From Ferrimonas marina (GTDB lineage Bacteria; Pseudomonadota; Gammaproteobacteria; Enterobacterales; Shewanellaceae), in contig NZ_FQXG01000004.1 in assembly GCF_900129905.1 (NCBI RefSeq), positions 330,142 through 394,141 of the forward strand: 64,000 nucleotides of DNA, in the 5' to 3' direction. The position numbers were made by a program, and so were the translations under genes. Under the pieces are notes generated by a model that did no database searches, had not been told where the DNA came from, and saw only the letters and a list, made by a program, of their open reading frames with translations. Shown piece after piece: positions 28,919 through 39,577 of the stretch (position 1 is its first letter; every line of letters starts with the position of its first letter).

Positions 28919-30694
28919 ATGAAAAATAATCTACTGCGCATCACCGCCCTCGCCTTTGCCGTTGGCGCCACCTTCTCCATTCATGCGGCCCAGCCGACCC
29001 TGGCCAAGCACCACAGTGACATGCTGGGTTGCGACGCCTGCCACACCAAGCCGATCAAGGTGTCCGACAGCGAGACCCATGAGAACGCCAGCTGCGTCAG
29101 CTGCCACGGTGGCCTGGAAGATCTGGCCGAACCGGGCCACGCCAACCACTTTGACCCGCACGCCTCTCACCTGGGCACCATCAACTGCACCAGCTGCCAC
29201 ACCGGCCACGCGGAACCGCAGTACGTCTGTAATGACTGCCACTCCTTCGAGCACGACGATATGCCCTTTGCCAACACCGGCAAAGAGCGCAAGCCGGCCT
29301 TCACCGGCTTCGATCAGGACAAGATTGAGCAGGCCATCGCCAAGGGCCCGAAAGAGAGCGTCGACGTGGTAGTCATCGGTGCCGGCAGCGCCGGCTTCAA
29401 CGCCGCCATCAGCGCCCATGAGGCCGGTGCCAACGTCATCCTGCTGGAAAAACACATGTTCAGCGGCGGTAACTCCATGCTGGCGGCGGGCGGCTACAAC
29501 GCCACCGGTACCCCGCTGATGGAAAAGAAAGGCATCAAGGACAGCGTCGACTGGTTCGTCGAGGACGCCCTCAAAGGCGGCCGCGGTGCCAACGATGTGG
29601 ACCTGGTACGGGTGATGGGCGAGCAATCCGCTGACGGCATCGCCTGGCTGGAGTCCCTGGGTGCCGATATGGGCGATCTGAAGCGCTCCGGTGGTGCCCG
29701 GGTTGACCGGACCCACCGTCCCTCCGACGGCGCCAGCGTAGGTCCGCACATCGTGGAGACCCTGCGTAACGCCGCCAACAAACGCAACATTGAAACCCGC
29801 GTTAACTCCCGTGCCGAAAAGGTACTGCGTGACGAAAACGGCAAGATCAGCGGCGTGGTGGTTCATGGTAAGCACAGCGGTTACTACCTGATCGAAGCCA
29901 AAGCCGTGGTGATGGCCACCGGTGGCTTCGGCTACAACGAGAAGATGTTTGCCGAGTACCGCCCGCAGTTTGCCGGCATGTCCTCCTCCAACAACGTCAC
30001 CGCCACCGGCGATGGCCTCAAGCTGGCCGAAGAGGTGGGCGCTGGCATGGTCGACATCGAGTGGGTACAGGCACACCCGACCATCGGCAAAGGCAGCCGC
30101 ATCCTGGTCTCTGAGACCGTACGGGGCGTGGGCGCCATCATGGTGAACGTCAACGGTAAGCGCTACGTCAACGAACTGACCACCCGCGACAAGGCCTCCC
30201 AGGCCACCCTGAAAGAGCCGGAGCAATACTCCTGGCTGGTGATGGATGAGCAGCTGCTGAAGAAGTCCTCCATGATCCGCGGCTACAAGGATCTGGGCAT
30301 GATGGTAGAAGCCAACACCATTGAGGAACTGGCCAAGCAGACCGGCATGAAGCCGGAGGTGCTGAGCAAGACCGTGGCGGACTACAACCGCTACCGTGAG
30401 AATGGTAAGGATGAAGAGTTCGGCCGTGACAACATGCCGGTCTCCATCACCCAGGCTCCGTACTACGCCGTTGCCGTGAACCCCGGTGTGCACCACACCA
30501 TGGGCGGCATCAGCATCAACACCTCCGCCCAGGTGAAAGACGATAACGGCAAGGTGATCCCCGGTCTGTTCGCCGCCGGCGAAGCCACCGGTGGCGTCCA
30601 CGGCCACAACCGTCTGGGGGGCAACGCCATCGCCGACACCGTGGTGTTCGGTCGCATTGCCGGTGACAGCGCCGCCGCCTACGTGGCCGACTGA
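28919..30694 (+). CDS. fccA: Periplasmic tetraheme flavocytochrome c fumarate reductase
   Basis: Soluble fumarate reductase used as terminal reductase in anaerobic respiration. The 591-aa protein has a signal peptide (to about A24). A tetraheme domain has four CxxCH sites (C38-H42, C59-H63, C90-H94, C104-H108). A flavoprotein domain starts at VDVVVIGAGSAGFNAAISAHEAGA. Active-site elements known from Shewanella Fcc3 are present: RYVNELTTRDKAS with the proton-donating arginine, HHTMGG, and GHNRLGGNA. ATG 28919 follows AGGAAAG. A terminator and then a LysR gene follow. A urocanate-reductase-type specificity is less likely given the fumarate reductase arginine set. Confidence 0.93.
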   Translation: MKNNLLRITALAFAVGATFSIHAAQPTLAKHHSDMLGCDACHTKPIKVSDSETHENASCVSCHGGLEDLAEPGHANHFDPHASHLGTINCTSCHTGHAEPQYVCNDCHSFEHDDMPFANTGKERKPAFTGFDQDKIEQAIAKGPKESVDVVVIGAGSAGFNAAISAHEAGANVILLEKHMFSGGNSMLAAGGYNATGTPLMEKKGIKDSVDWFVEDALKGGRGANDVDLVRVMGEQSADGIAWLESLGADMGDLKRSGGARVDRTHRPSDGASVGPHIVETLRNAANKRNIETRVNSRAEKVLRDENGKISGVVVHGKHSGYYLIEAKAVVMATGGFGYNEKMFAEYRPQFAGMSSSNNVTATGDGLKLAEEVGAGMVDIEWVQAHPTIGKGSRILVSETVRGVGAIMVNVNGKRYVNELTTRDKASQATLKEPEQYSWLVMDEQLLKKSSMIRGYKDLGMMVEANTIEELAKQTGMKPEVLSKTVADYNRYRENGKDEEFGRDNMPVSITQAPYYAVAVNPGVHHTMGGISINTSAQVKDDNGKVIPGLFAAGEATGGVHGHNRLGGNAIADTVVFGRIAGDSAAAYVAD

Positions 30695-30724
30695 TCCACC
30701 GTCCACTCTCCCTTCATCATCCTT

Positions 30725-30750
30725 GGGCCGGCATTTGCCGGCCCTTTTTT
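30725..30750 (+). terminator. fccA terminator
   Basis: Perfect stem GGGCCGGC / GCCGGCCC (30725-30732, 30737-30744), loop ATTT, followed by TTTTTT. Confidence 0.85.
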
Positions 30751-30869
30751 GATGCTCTTTTTCTCTTTGGGAACGCCATCCAGTGACCGTCGTAACATTT
30801 CAAGAACAACTCCCTTCTCTCCACCGCCGGTTCTGCCAGACTGAGAGCCTCGTTCAACCCGGAGTGGCT

Positions 30870-31760
30870 ATGCGCATTACCCTCAAACAGCTTGCGGTGT
30901 TCAAGGCCGTCAACGAGTCCCGCCAGATCTCCAAGGCCGCCAAGCGGCTGCACCTGTCGGTGCCCGCGGTCAGTATGAATCTGAAGGAGCTGGAATCGGC
31001 GTTGGACCAACAGCTGTTCAGCCGCCATAGCACCGGATTGCTGCCCACCGAGAAGGCCTCGGCGATGGAGCCCTACGTCAACGAGATCCTTTCCAAAGTG
31101 CGGCAGATCGAACAGATGATGAGTGATGACGGGGCGCTGCAGCAGGGCAGTCTGCGGATCGGCGCCAACAAGACCGCCGGCAACTACATCCTGTCGCGCA
31201 AGCTGCCGGCGTTTCAAAACCATTACCCGGATTGTCGCTTCAGCCTGGAGATCGGTGACAGCATTAGCTGCAACGAACAGGTCAGCCTGCGGGAGCTGGA
31301 CGTCGCCTTTGTCGGCCACATCCCCGCCGATGCCGAGCTGTGCTGCCTGCCCTGGCGCTCCAATCGACGCTGCATCGTCGCCAGCCAGAACCAGCCCCAC
31401 TACGGTCGCCACAGCGATCCCGCCCGACTGTCGGAGGCCACCTGGATCCTCGACAAGGAGGGCAGTCAGAACTATCGCGAGGCGATGGAGTTGCTGCGGC
31501 TCAACGAGATCGTGGCCAAGCGGGTGATCACCATGTCCACCATGGGCGCGATCAAGCGGGCGGTGGGCACCGGCCTGGGGCTCTCCATCCTGCCGCTGCC
31601 GGCGGTGGAGGAGGAGTTGGTGCGCGGCGACCTGGTGGAGCTGGGTCAGAGTGTGCCCCAGGAGGAGCAGAACCTGTACGTGGTTTACCGCCAGGACAAC
31701 AGCAATCCCCTGCTGGGTAAATTGCTGGAGTTCTGTCGCATCTCCCTCACTAAGCCCTGA
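30870..31760 (+). CDS. LysR family transcriptional regulator
   Basis: A 296-aa protein with an N-terminal winged helix-turn-helix (ITLKQLAVFKAVNESRQISKAAKRLHLSVPAVSMNLKELES) and a periplasmic-binding-like effector domain (LRIGANKTAGNYILSRKLPAFQNHYPDC). ATG 30870 has GGAG 6 nt upstream. It lies between fccA and an SLC13 permease, so these are plausible targets, with a carboxylate effector inferred. It overlaps the convergent permease gene by 11 bp. Confidence 0.9.
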   Translation: MRITLKQLAVFKAVNESRQISKAAKRLHLSVPAVSMNLKELESALDQQLFSRHSTGLLPTEKASAMEPYVNEILSKVRQIEQMMSDDGALQQGSLRIGANKTAGNYILSRKLPAFQNHYPDCRFSLEIGDSISCNEQVSLRELDVAFVGHIPADAELCCLPWRSNRRCIVASQNQPHYGRHSDPARLSEATWILDKEGSQNYREAMELLRLNEIVAKRVITMSTMGAIKRAVGTGLGLSILPLPAVEEELVRGDLVELGQSVPQEEQNLYVVYRQDNSNPLLGKLLEFCRISLTKP

Positions 31761-33063
31761 TCACCACCAGCAACATCGCCACCAGCACCATCAGCTTCAG
31801 CGGCAAACCGCTGATACTGAGTTCCCGCTGGCGCACCGCGCCACTGGCGTGCAGCATCCCCATCGCCGGCGTGGCCGAGGGCAACACGAAGGCGCTGGCG
31901 CACACTACTCCCAGCAGCAGGGCGATGCTGCCCTGCCCCAGTCCCATGGGTGCCAGATAGCTGACCAGGATCGGCGTCACCAGGGCCGCAGTGGCAAAGT
32001 TACTGATGAACTCGGTCAGCACCAGCACCAGCAGGATCACCCCCAGGATGACGGCGATGGGCCCGAGCTGACCAAGAAACTGCTCGGTCCATTGAAACAG
32101 CACCTGCCCCAGCGCCACCTGGCTGGCGATCTTGCCCAGCACCATCGAGGCGACAAAGATCGCCAAAATACGCCAGTTGACCGCCTGCCAGGCCCGCTTT
32201 GGCCCAATCAAGCCCAGCAGCAGAAACGCCAGCGCCCCTGCTAAGGGAATGGCGGTCATCAGGCCGCGGGCATCGGGGCGGTGGATCCCGACCAGTGCCC
32301 AACTGACCAGGGTGAGTGCCACTACCGCCACCGCCAGGCTCTGCTTCAGGTTGGTCCACTGCCAGCCGGCCGGCACCGGCACCTGGGCAAAGCGCGGACG
32401 GTACAGCCACCACAACCAGGCCATCGACAACGCCCAGAGCAGCGACACCAGGGGAATGGTCAACGCCATCCAGCCGACAAAGTCGAAATCGGTGGCGCCG
32501 GCCACCAGCAGATTCACCTTGCTACCGGCAAAGGTGGTCACGCCCCAATAGACGATGGAGTAGATTACGCCGATGGCCAGGAAGCGGCCGTTATCGCTGT
32601 CCTGGCCCATGCCACCGATGGCCAGAGCCACCGGCAGCATCAGCGATGCCGCAGCGGTGTTACTGGTCCACATCGACAGCAGTCCACTGGAGATCAGCAG
32701 CGCCACCGCCGCTCGGCGTTCGCTGCCGCTGGACCACACCAACAGGTTGTTCAGGGCAATACGATCCAGCGCCAGATCGCGAAACAGCGCCGCCAACAGG
32801 AAGCTGAACAGGAACACCGAAAAGATGGGAGAGAGCAGCACCTGGCCAACCCCGGCCCAATCCACCAGCCCCAGGGCCAACGCCAGGGCCGGGATCAACA
32901 GCATCGCACTGGTGTGGGGCAGCGCCGGGGTGCACCAGGTGATGGCGGCAACCAGAAACAGCAGGGCGCACTGAACCAGCGGGGACAAAGGCAACAGCAA
33001 CAGCGCCGCACTCATCCCGGCCACCAGACAGACTAACAATGTGCGCAACCCTGCGACTCCCAT
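31750..33063 (-). CDS. SLC13/DASS family anion permease
   Basis: A 437-aa inner-membrane protein with about 11 helices. The SNTAAASLMLPVALAI and SNFATAALVTPIL motifs correspond to the paired SNT substrate/Na+ sites of the divalent anion:sodium symporter family. Likely substrates are C4-dicarboxylates or sulfate-like anions. The neighbouring fumarate reductase suggests dicarboxylates, but this is an inference. The gene ends inside the 3' end of the LysR gene. Confidence 0.85.
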   Translation of the reverse strand: MGVAGLRTLLVCLVAGMSAALLLLPLSPLVQCALLFLVAAITWCTPALPHTSAMLLIPALALALGLVDWAGVGQVLLSPIFSVFLFSFLLAALFRDLALDRIALNNLLVWSSGSERRAAVALLISSGLLSMWTSNTAAASLMLPVALAIGGMGQDSDNGRFLAIGVIYSIVYWGVTTFAGSKVNLLVAGATDFDFVGWMALTIPLVSLLWALSMAWLWWLYRPRFAQVPVPAGWQWTNLKQSLAVAVVALTLVSWALVGIHRPDARGLMTAIPLAGALAFLLLGLIGPKRAWQAVNWRILAIFVASMVLGKIASQVALGQVLFQWTEQFLGQLGPIAVILGVILLVLVLTEFISNFATAALVTPILVSYLAPMGLGQGSIALLLGVVCASAFVLPSATPAMGMLHASGAVRQRELSISGLPLKLMVLVAMLLVVIRA

Positions 33064-33330
33064 ACCGATTCATTCTCGATCGACTCAGCATAGCCAGATC
33101 CCGCTGCCGAGGCTGCGAGCCAGCTCCCAGCCTCGCTCATCGTTATGCGTCTCTCGTCTCTTGGGCTCTGTGGTGGTAGCGCCTCAAAAACCGGCCTTTT
33201 TTTTGCGATTGCGCTTAATTTATGATTATCTAGCGTCGCAACGCACAACTCATGGACGAGCGCGTAACCCCCCTCCTTCACGGAGTGCATTTCGAGTTTT
33301 TTGGCCACTGTCCTGGCGAGGTTACGAATC

Positions 33331-33825
33331 ATGGATTGGCGCGACTTCCTGCTCTTTCTGGCGCTTGCCCTGAGCATCTATGCCGCCCTTCGGCATCATC
33401 TTCCCAATGGTTGGGATTTCCGCTCCAAGCTTACCGCTTCATCATCCCGAGACGGCAATGATACGCCGGTGCTCGAGCGCGAGGCGCACCCGGAGTTTGA
33501 CGTGCGCCACGCACCGGTTGCGGCCCACTTTATCAAGGACGCCAACGGCCAGCGCCGGCTGAAGATCTGGAACTGCGGCAACGAGCCGCTGCTGAACCTG
33601 ACGTTGACCCTGCCCACCCCGACGGACCAGCTGCCGGAGCCGGTGCTGGCCCAGTACTTTCCGCTGGAGCAGTTGGATTGCTTCCAGTCGGTGGATCTGC
33701 CGCTGTACGGCAGCGAAGGCGAAGCGGCGGGACCACGCCGTATTATCTTGAACTGGCTCGATGAACAGGGTCTGGCACGGGAACACAGCCTCAAGCCGGG
33801 CCTGAGCATCAGCCAGGGGGCCTAA
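33331..33825 (+). CDS. Hypothetical membrane-anchored protein, 164 aa
   Basis: One N-terminal membrane helix (MDWRDFLLFLALALSIYAAL) followed by a soluble domain with beta-rich segments (AAHFIKDANGQRRLKIWNCG, EPLLNLTLTLPTPTD). The single-helix topology suggests an inner-membrane anchor. GAGG lies about 10 nt upstream. I recognise no family. The 267-bp stretch before it, divergent from the permease gene, holds no recognisable element. Confidence 0.6.
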   Translation: MDWRDFLLFLALALSIYAALRHHLPNGWDFRSKLTASSSRDGNDTPVLEREAHPEFDVRHAPVAAHFIKDANGQRRLKIWNCGNEPLLNLTLTLPTPTDQLPEPVLAQYFPLEQLDCFQSVDLPLYGSEGEAAGPRRIILNWLDEQGLAREHSLKPGLSISQGA

Positions 33826-33905
33826 CTCGCTCTCCCAAGGTAAAGCACCAGCCCAAGGGTTCAAACTGACTACACTGGAGAGACCTCAATCCAGGGAGAA
33901 TCGGG

Positions 33906-34286
33906 ATGAACACCTTCTATGTGCTTGCCGGACTGGTGGGTTTGGTCGGGGCTGGCGCCCATATCTCTATGGGCTACTCAAGGCTCAAGCAGCGCCTTTC
34001 CGCTGACAGTGGCAGTAACGACGATGACGCTATGCGCCTGCTGCTCACCTTTTTCTGGCACACAGGCTCATTGATGCTTCTCTCTCTCAGCTTGCTGCTG
34101 CTGTTGGAGGGTCTGGGAGCCATCCCCATCCATCCTCACCTGCAGTGGTTTATCTGCGCCATCTGGATCCTGATGACCCTGCAGTACGTGGTATTGATCC
34201 TACCTTTGGAGAAAAGTACCCGGGTGTTGCTGCCCGCGGTCGCCGGCGTGCTGTCCAGTGTATTGATCCTGCTGGGCCTCAACTAG
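33906..34286 (+). CDS. Hypothetical inner-membrane protein, 126 aa
   Basis: About four hydrophobic helices (residues 3-21, 48-70, 76-95, 103-124) with a short polar loop SADSGSNDDDAMR. GGGAGAATCGGG precedes ATG 33906. Family not recognised. It may be cotranscribed with the preceding membrane-anchored gene, 80 bp upstream. Confidence 0.65.
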   Translation: MNTFYVLAGLVGLVGAGAHISMGYSRLKQRLSADSGSNDDDAMRLLLTFFWHTGSLMLLSLSLLLLLEGLGAIPIHPHLQWFICAIWILMTLQYVVLILPLEKSTRVLLPAVAGVLSSVLILLGLN

Positions 34287-34305
34287 GTCGTTCTAACCGC
34301 GCCGT

Positions 34306-34719
34306 TCAGTCAATCAGGCCCTGTGTCCGGGCCTGCTGTGGATCCCGAAATAGGCAAAGGGCTGTGGTCATTGGCACAAAGCCCAGCTGGCGATAGAAGG
34401 GCATCCGGTCCGGCAAGCAAAACAGCAGCACCCGCTCGTGTTGCGGCAGCATCGCCAGCAGGTGGCGCACCAGCTCCCGCCCCAGCCCCTCGCCATGGTA
34501 GGGCGGCAACACGGCCACGTCGGCGATCACCGCACAGTCTCCGCCATCGGAGAAGGCCCGCGCGGCCGCCACCAGTTGGCCCTGGTCCAGCCCAAACAGC
34601 TTGTACTGGCTGGCCTGAAACAGCCGCGCCAACCGTTCAGGCGATTTATTGTCAAAGCCGGTGCGTTGATACAGCTGCGCCAACGCCTGCCAGTCGTCAT
34701 ACGCCTCGATGTAGTCCAT
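34306..34719 (-). CDS. GNAT family N-acetyltransferase
   Basis: A 137-aa GCN5-related acetyltransferase: VIADVAVLPPYHGEGLGRELVRHLL contains the acetyl-CoA pyrophosphate-binding loop (Q/RxxGxG/A-type, here HGEGLG), and FYRQLGFVPM is the typical C-terminal motif. ATG 34719 has GAGG 2-3 nt upstream within GGGAGGCGGTGAGGCA. The acceptor substrate is unknown. A terminator hairpin separates it from lysS, which is on the same strand. Confidence 0.85.
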   Translation of the reverse strand: MDYIEAYDDWQALAQLYQRTGFDNKSPERLARLFQASQYKLFGLDQGQLVAAARAFSDGGDCAVIADVAVLPPYHGEGLGRELVRHLLAMLPQHERVLLFCLPDRMPFYRQLGFVPMTTALCLFRDPQQARTQGLID

Positions 34720-34762
34720 TGCCTCACCGCCTCCCGATGCCTCAGCCAAGTATTGCAGCCAT

Positions 34763-34790
34763 AAAAAAACCCGCCTTGCGGCGGGTTTAT
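34763..34790. terminator. lysS terminator (bidirectional)
   Basis: Stem AAACCCGCC / GGCGGGTTT (34767-34775, 34780-34788), loop TTGC. On the minus strand it follows the lysS stop and ends in seven T residues. Confidence 0.8.
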
Positions 34791-34805
34791 TCATTCAGCG
34801 ACGGA

Positions 34806-36320
34806 TCACTCCGGCTTTTGGCCGCCCTGGGGGCGCATCGCCGGGAACAGCACCACATCACGGATGGTGTGGGTGTTGGTAAACAGCATCGCCAGACGGT
34901 CGATACCGATGCCCTGACCGGCGGTCGGCGGCAGGCCGTGCTCCAGTGCGGTGATGTAGTCCTCGTCGAAGTACATCGCCTCGTCGTCACCGGCGTCCTT
35001 AGCGTCCACCTGGGCCAGGAAGCGCTGCTTCTGATCCTCGGCGTCGTTCAGCTCGGAGAAACCGTTGGCCACCTCACGGCCACCAACGAAGAACTCGAAG
35101 CGGTCGGTGATGAACGGGTTGTGGTCATTACGACGAGCCAGCGGTGAGATGTCCGCCGGGTACTCGGTGATGAAGGTCGGCTGGATCAGCTGAGGCTCGG
35201 CGGTCTCACCGAAGATCTCCTCCAGCAGCTGGCCACAGGTCCAGAACTTCTCGACGTAGATGTCCAGCGACTTGGCGATCTCCACCATGTAATCACGGTC
35301 CTGCACCTTGTCGTAATCCAGCGCCTGGATCAGGGCGTTGTCCGGGTTGTACTGCTTGGTCGCCTCCAGCATGCTCAGGCGCGGGTACTGGCCACCAAAC
35401 TCCACGGTCTCGTCACCGTAGGGCATGGAGGAGCTGCCCAGCACTTCCACCGCCACGGTGGAGAGCATCTCTTCGGTCAGGTCCATCAGGTCATTGTAAT
35501 CCGCGTACGCCATGTAGAACTCCATCATGGTGAACTCGGGGTTGTGACGAGGGGACAGGCCTTCGTTGCGGAAGTTGCGGTTGATCTCGAATACGCGATC
35601 AAAGCCGCCCACCACCAGGCGCTTCAGGTACAGCTCCGGGGCGATACGCAGGAACATCTGCTGGTCCAGCGCATTGTGATGGGTGATGAAAGGACGGGCA
35701 GACGCGCCGCCGGGGATCACCTGCATCATCGGGGTTTCCACCTCCATGAAGTTTTTGGACTCCATGAAGCGGCGGATCCCGGCCACCAGTTGAGAGCGGA
35801 TCTTAAAGGCACGACGGGAGTCCTCGTTGACGATCAGGTCAACGTAGCGCTGACGATAGCGCTGTTCCTGGTCGGTCAGGCCGTGGAACTTCTCCGGCAG
35901 CGGGCGCAGCGCCTTAGTCAGCAGCTGGTACTCGCCCATGTCGACGTACAGATCGCCCTTGCCGGACAGGTGCAGCTGCCCCTTGATACCGATGATGTCA
36001 CCGATATCCAGGCCACCGATGGCCTTGAGTTCTTTCTGCACGTCCTTGGAGGCGTAGCCCTGGATGCGACCGGACACGTCCTGGATCGCCAGGAAGGGGC
36101 CACGCTTGGCCATGATACGGCCAGCGATGGAGACAATGTGGCCAGCCTCAGCCAGCTCTTCCTTGGTGTTTTCACCAAACTCAGCCTGCAGATCCGCAGC
36201 CTGATGGGTCGGGCGCCAGGTATTCGGGTGACCGTTGGCGTCGCAGTTTTCGCGGATGGTATCCAGCTTGGCGCGACGCTCGGCGATCAACTTGTTCTCG
36301 TCTTGGGTTTGTTCAGTCAT
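34806..36320 (-). CDS. lysS: Lysyl-tRNA synthetase, class II
   Basis: Charges tRNA-Lys. The 504-aa protein has an N-terminal anticodon-binding OB fold and the class II catalytic core with motif 2 ([26 protein letters not shown]) and motif 3 ([21 protein letters not shown]). Length matches E. coli LysS. ATG 36320 has AGGA upstream; the TTG at 36326 is rejected. It follows prfB after 22 bp, the same operon order as in E. coli. Confidence 0.96.
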   Translation of the reverse strand: MTEQTQDENKLIAERRAKLDTIRENCDANGHPNTWRPTHQAADLQAEFGENTKEELAEAGHIVSIAGRIMAKRGPFLAIQDVSGRIQGYASKDVQKELKAIGGLDIGDIIGIKGQLHLSGKGDLYVDMGEYQLLTKALRPLPEKFHGLTDQEQRYRQRYVDLIVNEDSRRAFKIRSQLVAGIRRFMESKNFMEVETPMMQVIPGGASARPFITHHNALDQQMFLRIAPELYLKRLVVGGFDRVFEINRNFRNEGLSPRHNPEFTMMEFYMAYADYNDLMDLTEEMLSTVAVEVLGSSSMPYGDETVEFGGQYPRLSMLEATKQYNPDNALIQALDYDKVQDRDYMVEIAKSLDIYVEKFWTCGQLLEEIFGETAEPQLIQPTFITEYPADISPLARRNDHNPFITDRFEFFVGGREVANGFSELNDAEDQKQRFLAQVDAKDAGDDEAMYFDEDYITALEHGLPPTAGQGIGIDRLAMLFTNTHTIRDVVLFPAMRPQGGQKPE

Positions 36321-36342
36321 CTTCAATCCTTACTGCCGCTCG

Positions 36343-37441
36343 TTACAAGCCGGACTTGAGGCTGGCTTCGATGAAGCGATCCAGATCGCCATCCAGCACC
36401 GCCTGGGTGTTGCGGGTCTCAACCCCGGTACGCAGATCCTTGATGCGGGAGTCATCCAGCACGTAGGAGCGGATCTGGCTGCCCCAGCCGATGTCGGACT
36501 TGGCGTCCTCGGCGGCCTGCTTCTCCGCGTTCTGCTTCTGCAGCTCCAGCTCGAACAGCTTGGCTTTCAGCTGCTTCATCGCCTGGTCTTTGTTCTTGTG
36601 CTGGGAGCGCTCATTCTGACACTGCACCACGGTGTTGGTGGGCAAGTGAGTGATACGCACCGCGGATTCGGTGGTGTTCACGTGCTGACCACCGGCACCG
36701 GAGGCGCGGTAAACGTCGATACGCAGCTCCGCCGGGTTGATGTCGATGGCGATGTTGTCATCCACTTCCGGGTAGATAAACGCGGAAGAGAAGGAGGTGT
36801 GGCGACGACCGCCAGAATCAAACGGCGATTTCCGTACCAGGCGGTGCACCCCGGTCTCGGTGCGCAACCAGCCGTAGGCGTACTCACCGGAGATCCGCAC
36901 GGTGGCACTCTTGATGCCGGCAACGTCGCCGTCGGAGGCCTCGATGATCTCCGCCTTAAAGCCCTTGGCTTCGGCCCAGCGCAGGTACATGCGCAGCAGC
37001 ATGTTGCACCAGTCCTGGGCCTCGGTGCCGCCGGAGCCGGCTTGCAGATCCAGGTAGGCGTCGTTTTCATCCTGGGCACCGGAGAACATACGGCGGAACT
37101 CCAGCTTCTCCAGCTGGCCCTCCAGGCCTTCGAGTTCGCCCTTGGCCTCCTCGAAGCTGTCCTCGTCCTGCTCTTCGACAGCCAGCTCGACCAGCTCGCC
37201 TACGTCCTCGAGCCCCTGCTCCAGATCGTCGATGGTTTTGACCACCACCTCCAGGCTGCTGCGCTCACGGCCCAGCTCCTGGGCACGCTCAGGCTCGTTC
37301 CAGACGTCGGGCTGCTCCAGCTCCGCGTTAACCTCTTCTAGACGCTCTTTCTTGGCGTCATAGTCAAAGGTACCCCCTAAGGAGTGCTGTCCGCTCAGAC
37401 AGCTCCTTGATGCCGTTCAGCACCGGATTGATTTCGAACAT
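36343..37441 (-). CDS. prfB: Peptide chain release factor 2, programmed +1 frameshift
   Basis: Recognises UGA and UAA stop codons. Translation starts at ATG 37441 and reads 25 codons ([20 protein letters not shown]...RGYL) to an in-frame TGA at 37366-37364. A +1 shift at CTT-TGA then continues from GAC at 37365. The internal Shine-Dalgarno-like AGGGGG and CTTTGAC are conserved as in E. coli, so RF2 autoregulates its own synthesis. The total is 365 aa, identical to E. coli RF2 length. The SPF stop-recognition tripeptide (KSPFDSGG) and the GGQ motif (GAGGQHVN) are present. A plain open-frame call would wrongly begin near 37248. Confidence 0.96.
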
Positions 37442-37678
37442 ATTCGTCCTACTGCAGTGAAAAGAATTACGGTCAAATGCAAACCCGAAATTCTAACCGA
37501 AACCGGGCCATGCTGCCCAGTCTGCCGTCGTCCGAATGCGCAACGCTCGGCATAAAGCTTTTCATGGTCACATGAACGACATTTTCTCAAGTTGTGGGTC
37601 AAGCCGTCGATAAACCAAGTTAAGCGGAAGTAATTCTCCTGTTCCCTGAATTACTGCAGTACCGAAGAAGATGTAAAC

Positions 37679-39520
37679 ATGACCCTCTCCTCCCTCAGTC
37701 ACAAGGTGGCCCTGGCCATCGCGTTGCTCTGCTCCAGTGCGGTGGCACTGGTTCTGGTGCTCTCCTATAACAACGACAAGCGCCTGCTGCAGCAGCGACT
37801 GGACCAGCAGGTTCAGGTCCTGGCCCAGCAACAAACCCGTCAGATCGCCGATTGGCTGCAAAGCCACCAGGACCGCCTGGCGGCGGTGTCACTCGACGCC
37901 AATGCCGTGGCCAGCTTGCAACAGGCCGAGGCCTCCGGCGATTTTGCCGCGGTCTACTTTGGTGGCCGAGACGGTCAGGTGCTGGACTCAGACCCCAGCG
38001 TCGACTGGGGCGATACCGATCCGCGCCAGCGCCCCTGGTACCAGCTGGCCTGGCAGCAACAGCAGGCGATCGTGACCGAGCCCTACACCGACATCGGTTA
38101 CGGCACCCAGGTGGTAACCCTGGCTCAGCCGGTGGCCACTGGGGTGGTAGCCGGCGATCTACCGCTGGAGCGCCTGGCCAGCAGCCTGCAGGCGATCGAC
38201 CTGCCGGCCAAGGGGCAGCTACTGCTGGTCCAGGGCAATCGCATCATCGGCAGCGATCAGAACCAGTGGCAGGATCGCCCCCTGAGCGAGCGACTGCGGC
38301 TTAATGGCAGTGCGCTGGTCGCCGGCATGCAATCGGTACAGGATGGCGACAACCAGGGCTACTGGCTGTGGGCCAGCCCGGTGGCCAACAGCGACTGGCA
38401 CCTGCTGGTGATGCTGGATGAGGCCTCGGTGATGGCGCCGCTCAACGACAGCACTAAGGTCAAGATCCCCGCCATCGCCCTGTTCCTGGGGCTGGTGCTG
38501 ACCGTGCTGGTGCTGTGCATCCGTCACCTGCTCAAGCCGCTGCAGCAGGTCTCCCACGCTTTGAAGGCGATCGCCGAGGGCAACGGCGACCTGACCCAGC
38601 GCATCGAGCTGAAACAGAACGATGAGATCGGCCGCCTGGCCCAGGACTTCAACCGCTTCCTCGAGGTACAGCACGGCCTGATCCAACAGATCCGCAGCGT
38701 CAGTGGCGAGGTCAGCAGCGACGCCCGTCATGCGCTGGAACGCAGCAGCCGCAGCGCCGCCGTGATGCAGAGTCAGCAGGGAGAGCTGAGCCAGCTGGCC
38801 ACCGCCATCACCCAGATGACGGCGGCCACCGAGGAGATCGCCCGCAACGCCGAGCAGACCGCCGCTGCCGCCCAGCAATCCGCCACCAGCTCGCAACAGG
38901 GCCAAGCGGTGGTGTCGGAGAGCGGCCAAACGGTGCAGCGCCTGGCCGGCGAGATTGAGCAGGCCACCACGGTGATCAACCAGCTCAAGGCCCACACCCA
39001 GGCCATCTCCGGGATCCTCGCCACCATCCAGGGCATCGCCGAGCAGACCAACCTGCTGGCGCTGAACGCCGCCATCGAGGCGGCCCGGGCCGGGGAACAG
39101 GGCCGGGGCTTTGCCGTGGTCGCCGACGAGGTGCGGCTGCTGTCCCAGCGCACCCAGCAGAGCACCGAGGAGATCCAGGCCACCATCGAAACCCTGCAAA
39201 GCACCACCAGCGAAGCCGTGGCACAGATGGACGCCAGCCGTGAATTGGCCCACTCCAGCGTGGCCGACACCGAGGCGGCCAACCTGGCTCTGGGGGAGAT
39301 CACCCAGGCGGTCAATGCCATCTCCGACATGGCCACCCAGATCGCCACCGCGGTGGAGGAGCAAACCCAGGTAGCGGGTGAGATCCACCACAACACCCGG
39401 CGCATGGCAGACAGCGGCCAGTCGCTGGCGACCGAAGCCCAACAGGGTGAGAGCGAAGCCCAGCAACTGCAGGACAAGGCCGACCAACTGACCCAGCGGG
39501 TCAGTGCTTTCCGCCTCTAA
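37679..39520 (+). CDS. Methyl-accepting chemotaxis protein with dCache-type sensor
   Basis: A 613-aa chemoreceptor: membrane helix about 9-29, a periplasmic Cache-type domain ([27 protein letters not shown] is the family hallmark, used for amino acids or other small ligands), a second helix about 262-282, HAMP, and a long cytoplasmic coiled coil. The hairpin tip is [32 protein letters not shown], which docks CheA and CheW. No che genes are nearby. The 237-bp gap before it has no visible gene. The start at 37679 lacks a strong ribosome site. Confidence 0.92.
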   Translation: MTLSSLSHKVALAIALLCSSAVALVLVLSYNNDKRLLQQRLDQQVQVLAQQQTRQIADWLQSHQDRLAAVSLDANAVASLQQAEASGDFAAVYFGGRDGQVLDSDPSVDWGDTDPRQRPWYQLAWQQQQAIVTEPYTDIGYGTQVVTLAQPVATGVVAGDLPLERLASSLQAIDLPAKGQLLLVQGNRIIGSDQNQWQDRPLSERLRLNGSALVAGMQSVQDGDNQGYWLWASPVANSDWHLLVMLDEASVMAPLNDSTKVKIPAIALFLGLVLTVLVLCIRHLLKPLQQVSHALKAIAEGNGDLTQRIELKQNDEIGRLAQDFNRFLEVQHGLIQQIRSVSGEVSSDARHALERSSRSAAVMQSQQGELSQLATAITQMTAATEEIARNAEQTAAAAQQSATSSQQGQAVVSESGQTVQRLAGEIEQATTVINQLKAHTQAISGILATIQGIAEQTNLLALNAAIEAARAGEQGRGFAVVADEVRLLSQRTQQSTEEIQATIETLQSTTSEAVAQMDASRELAHSSVADTEAANLALGEITQAVNAISDMATQIATAVEEQTQVAGEIHHNTRRMADSGQSLATEAQQGESEAQQLQDKADQLTQRVSAFRL

Positions 39521-39577
39521 GCCACCCCACCCAGCCGGGTCGCTCAACAGAGTGGCCCGGTTTTCTATACTGGCAGC

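Noticed and set aside
28931..30706. 591-codon open frame antisense to fccA
   Set aside because: Shadow of the biased codon use of fccA; no signals and low-complexity composition.
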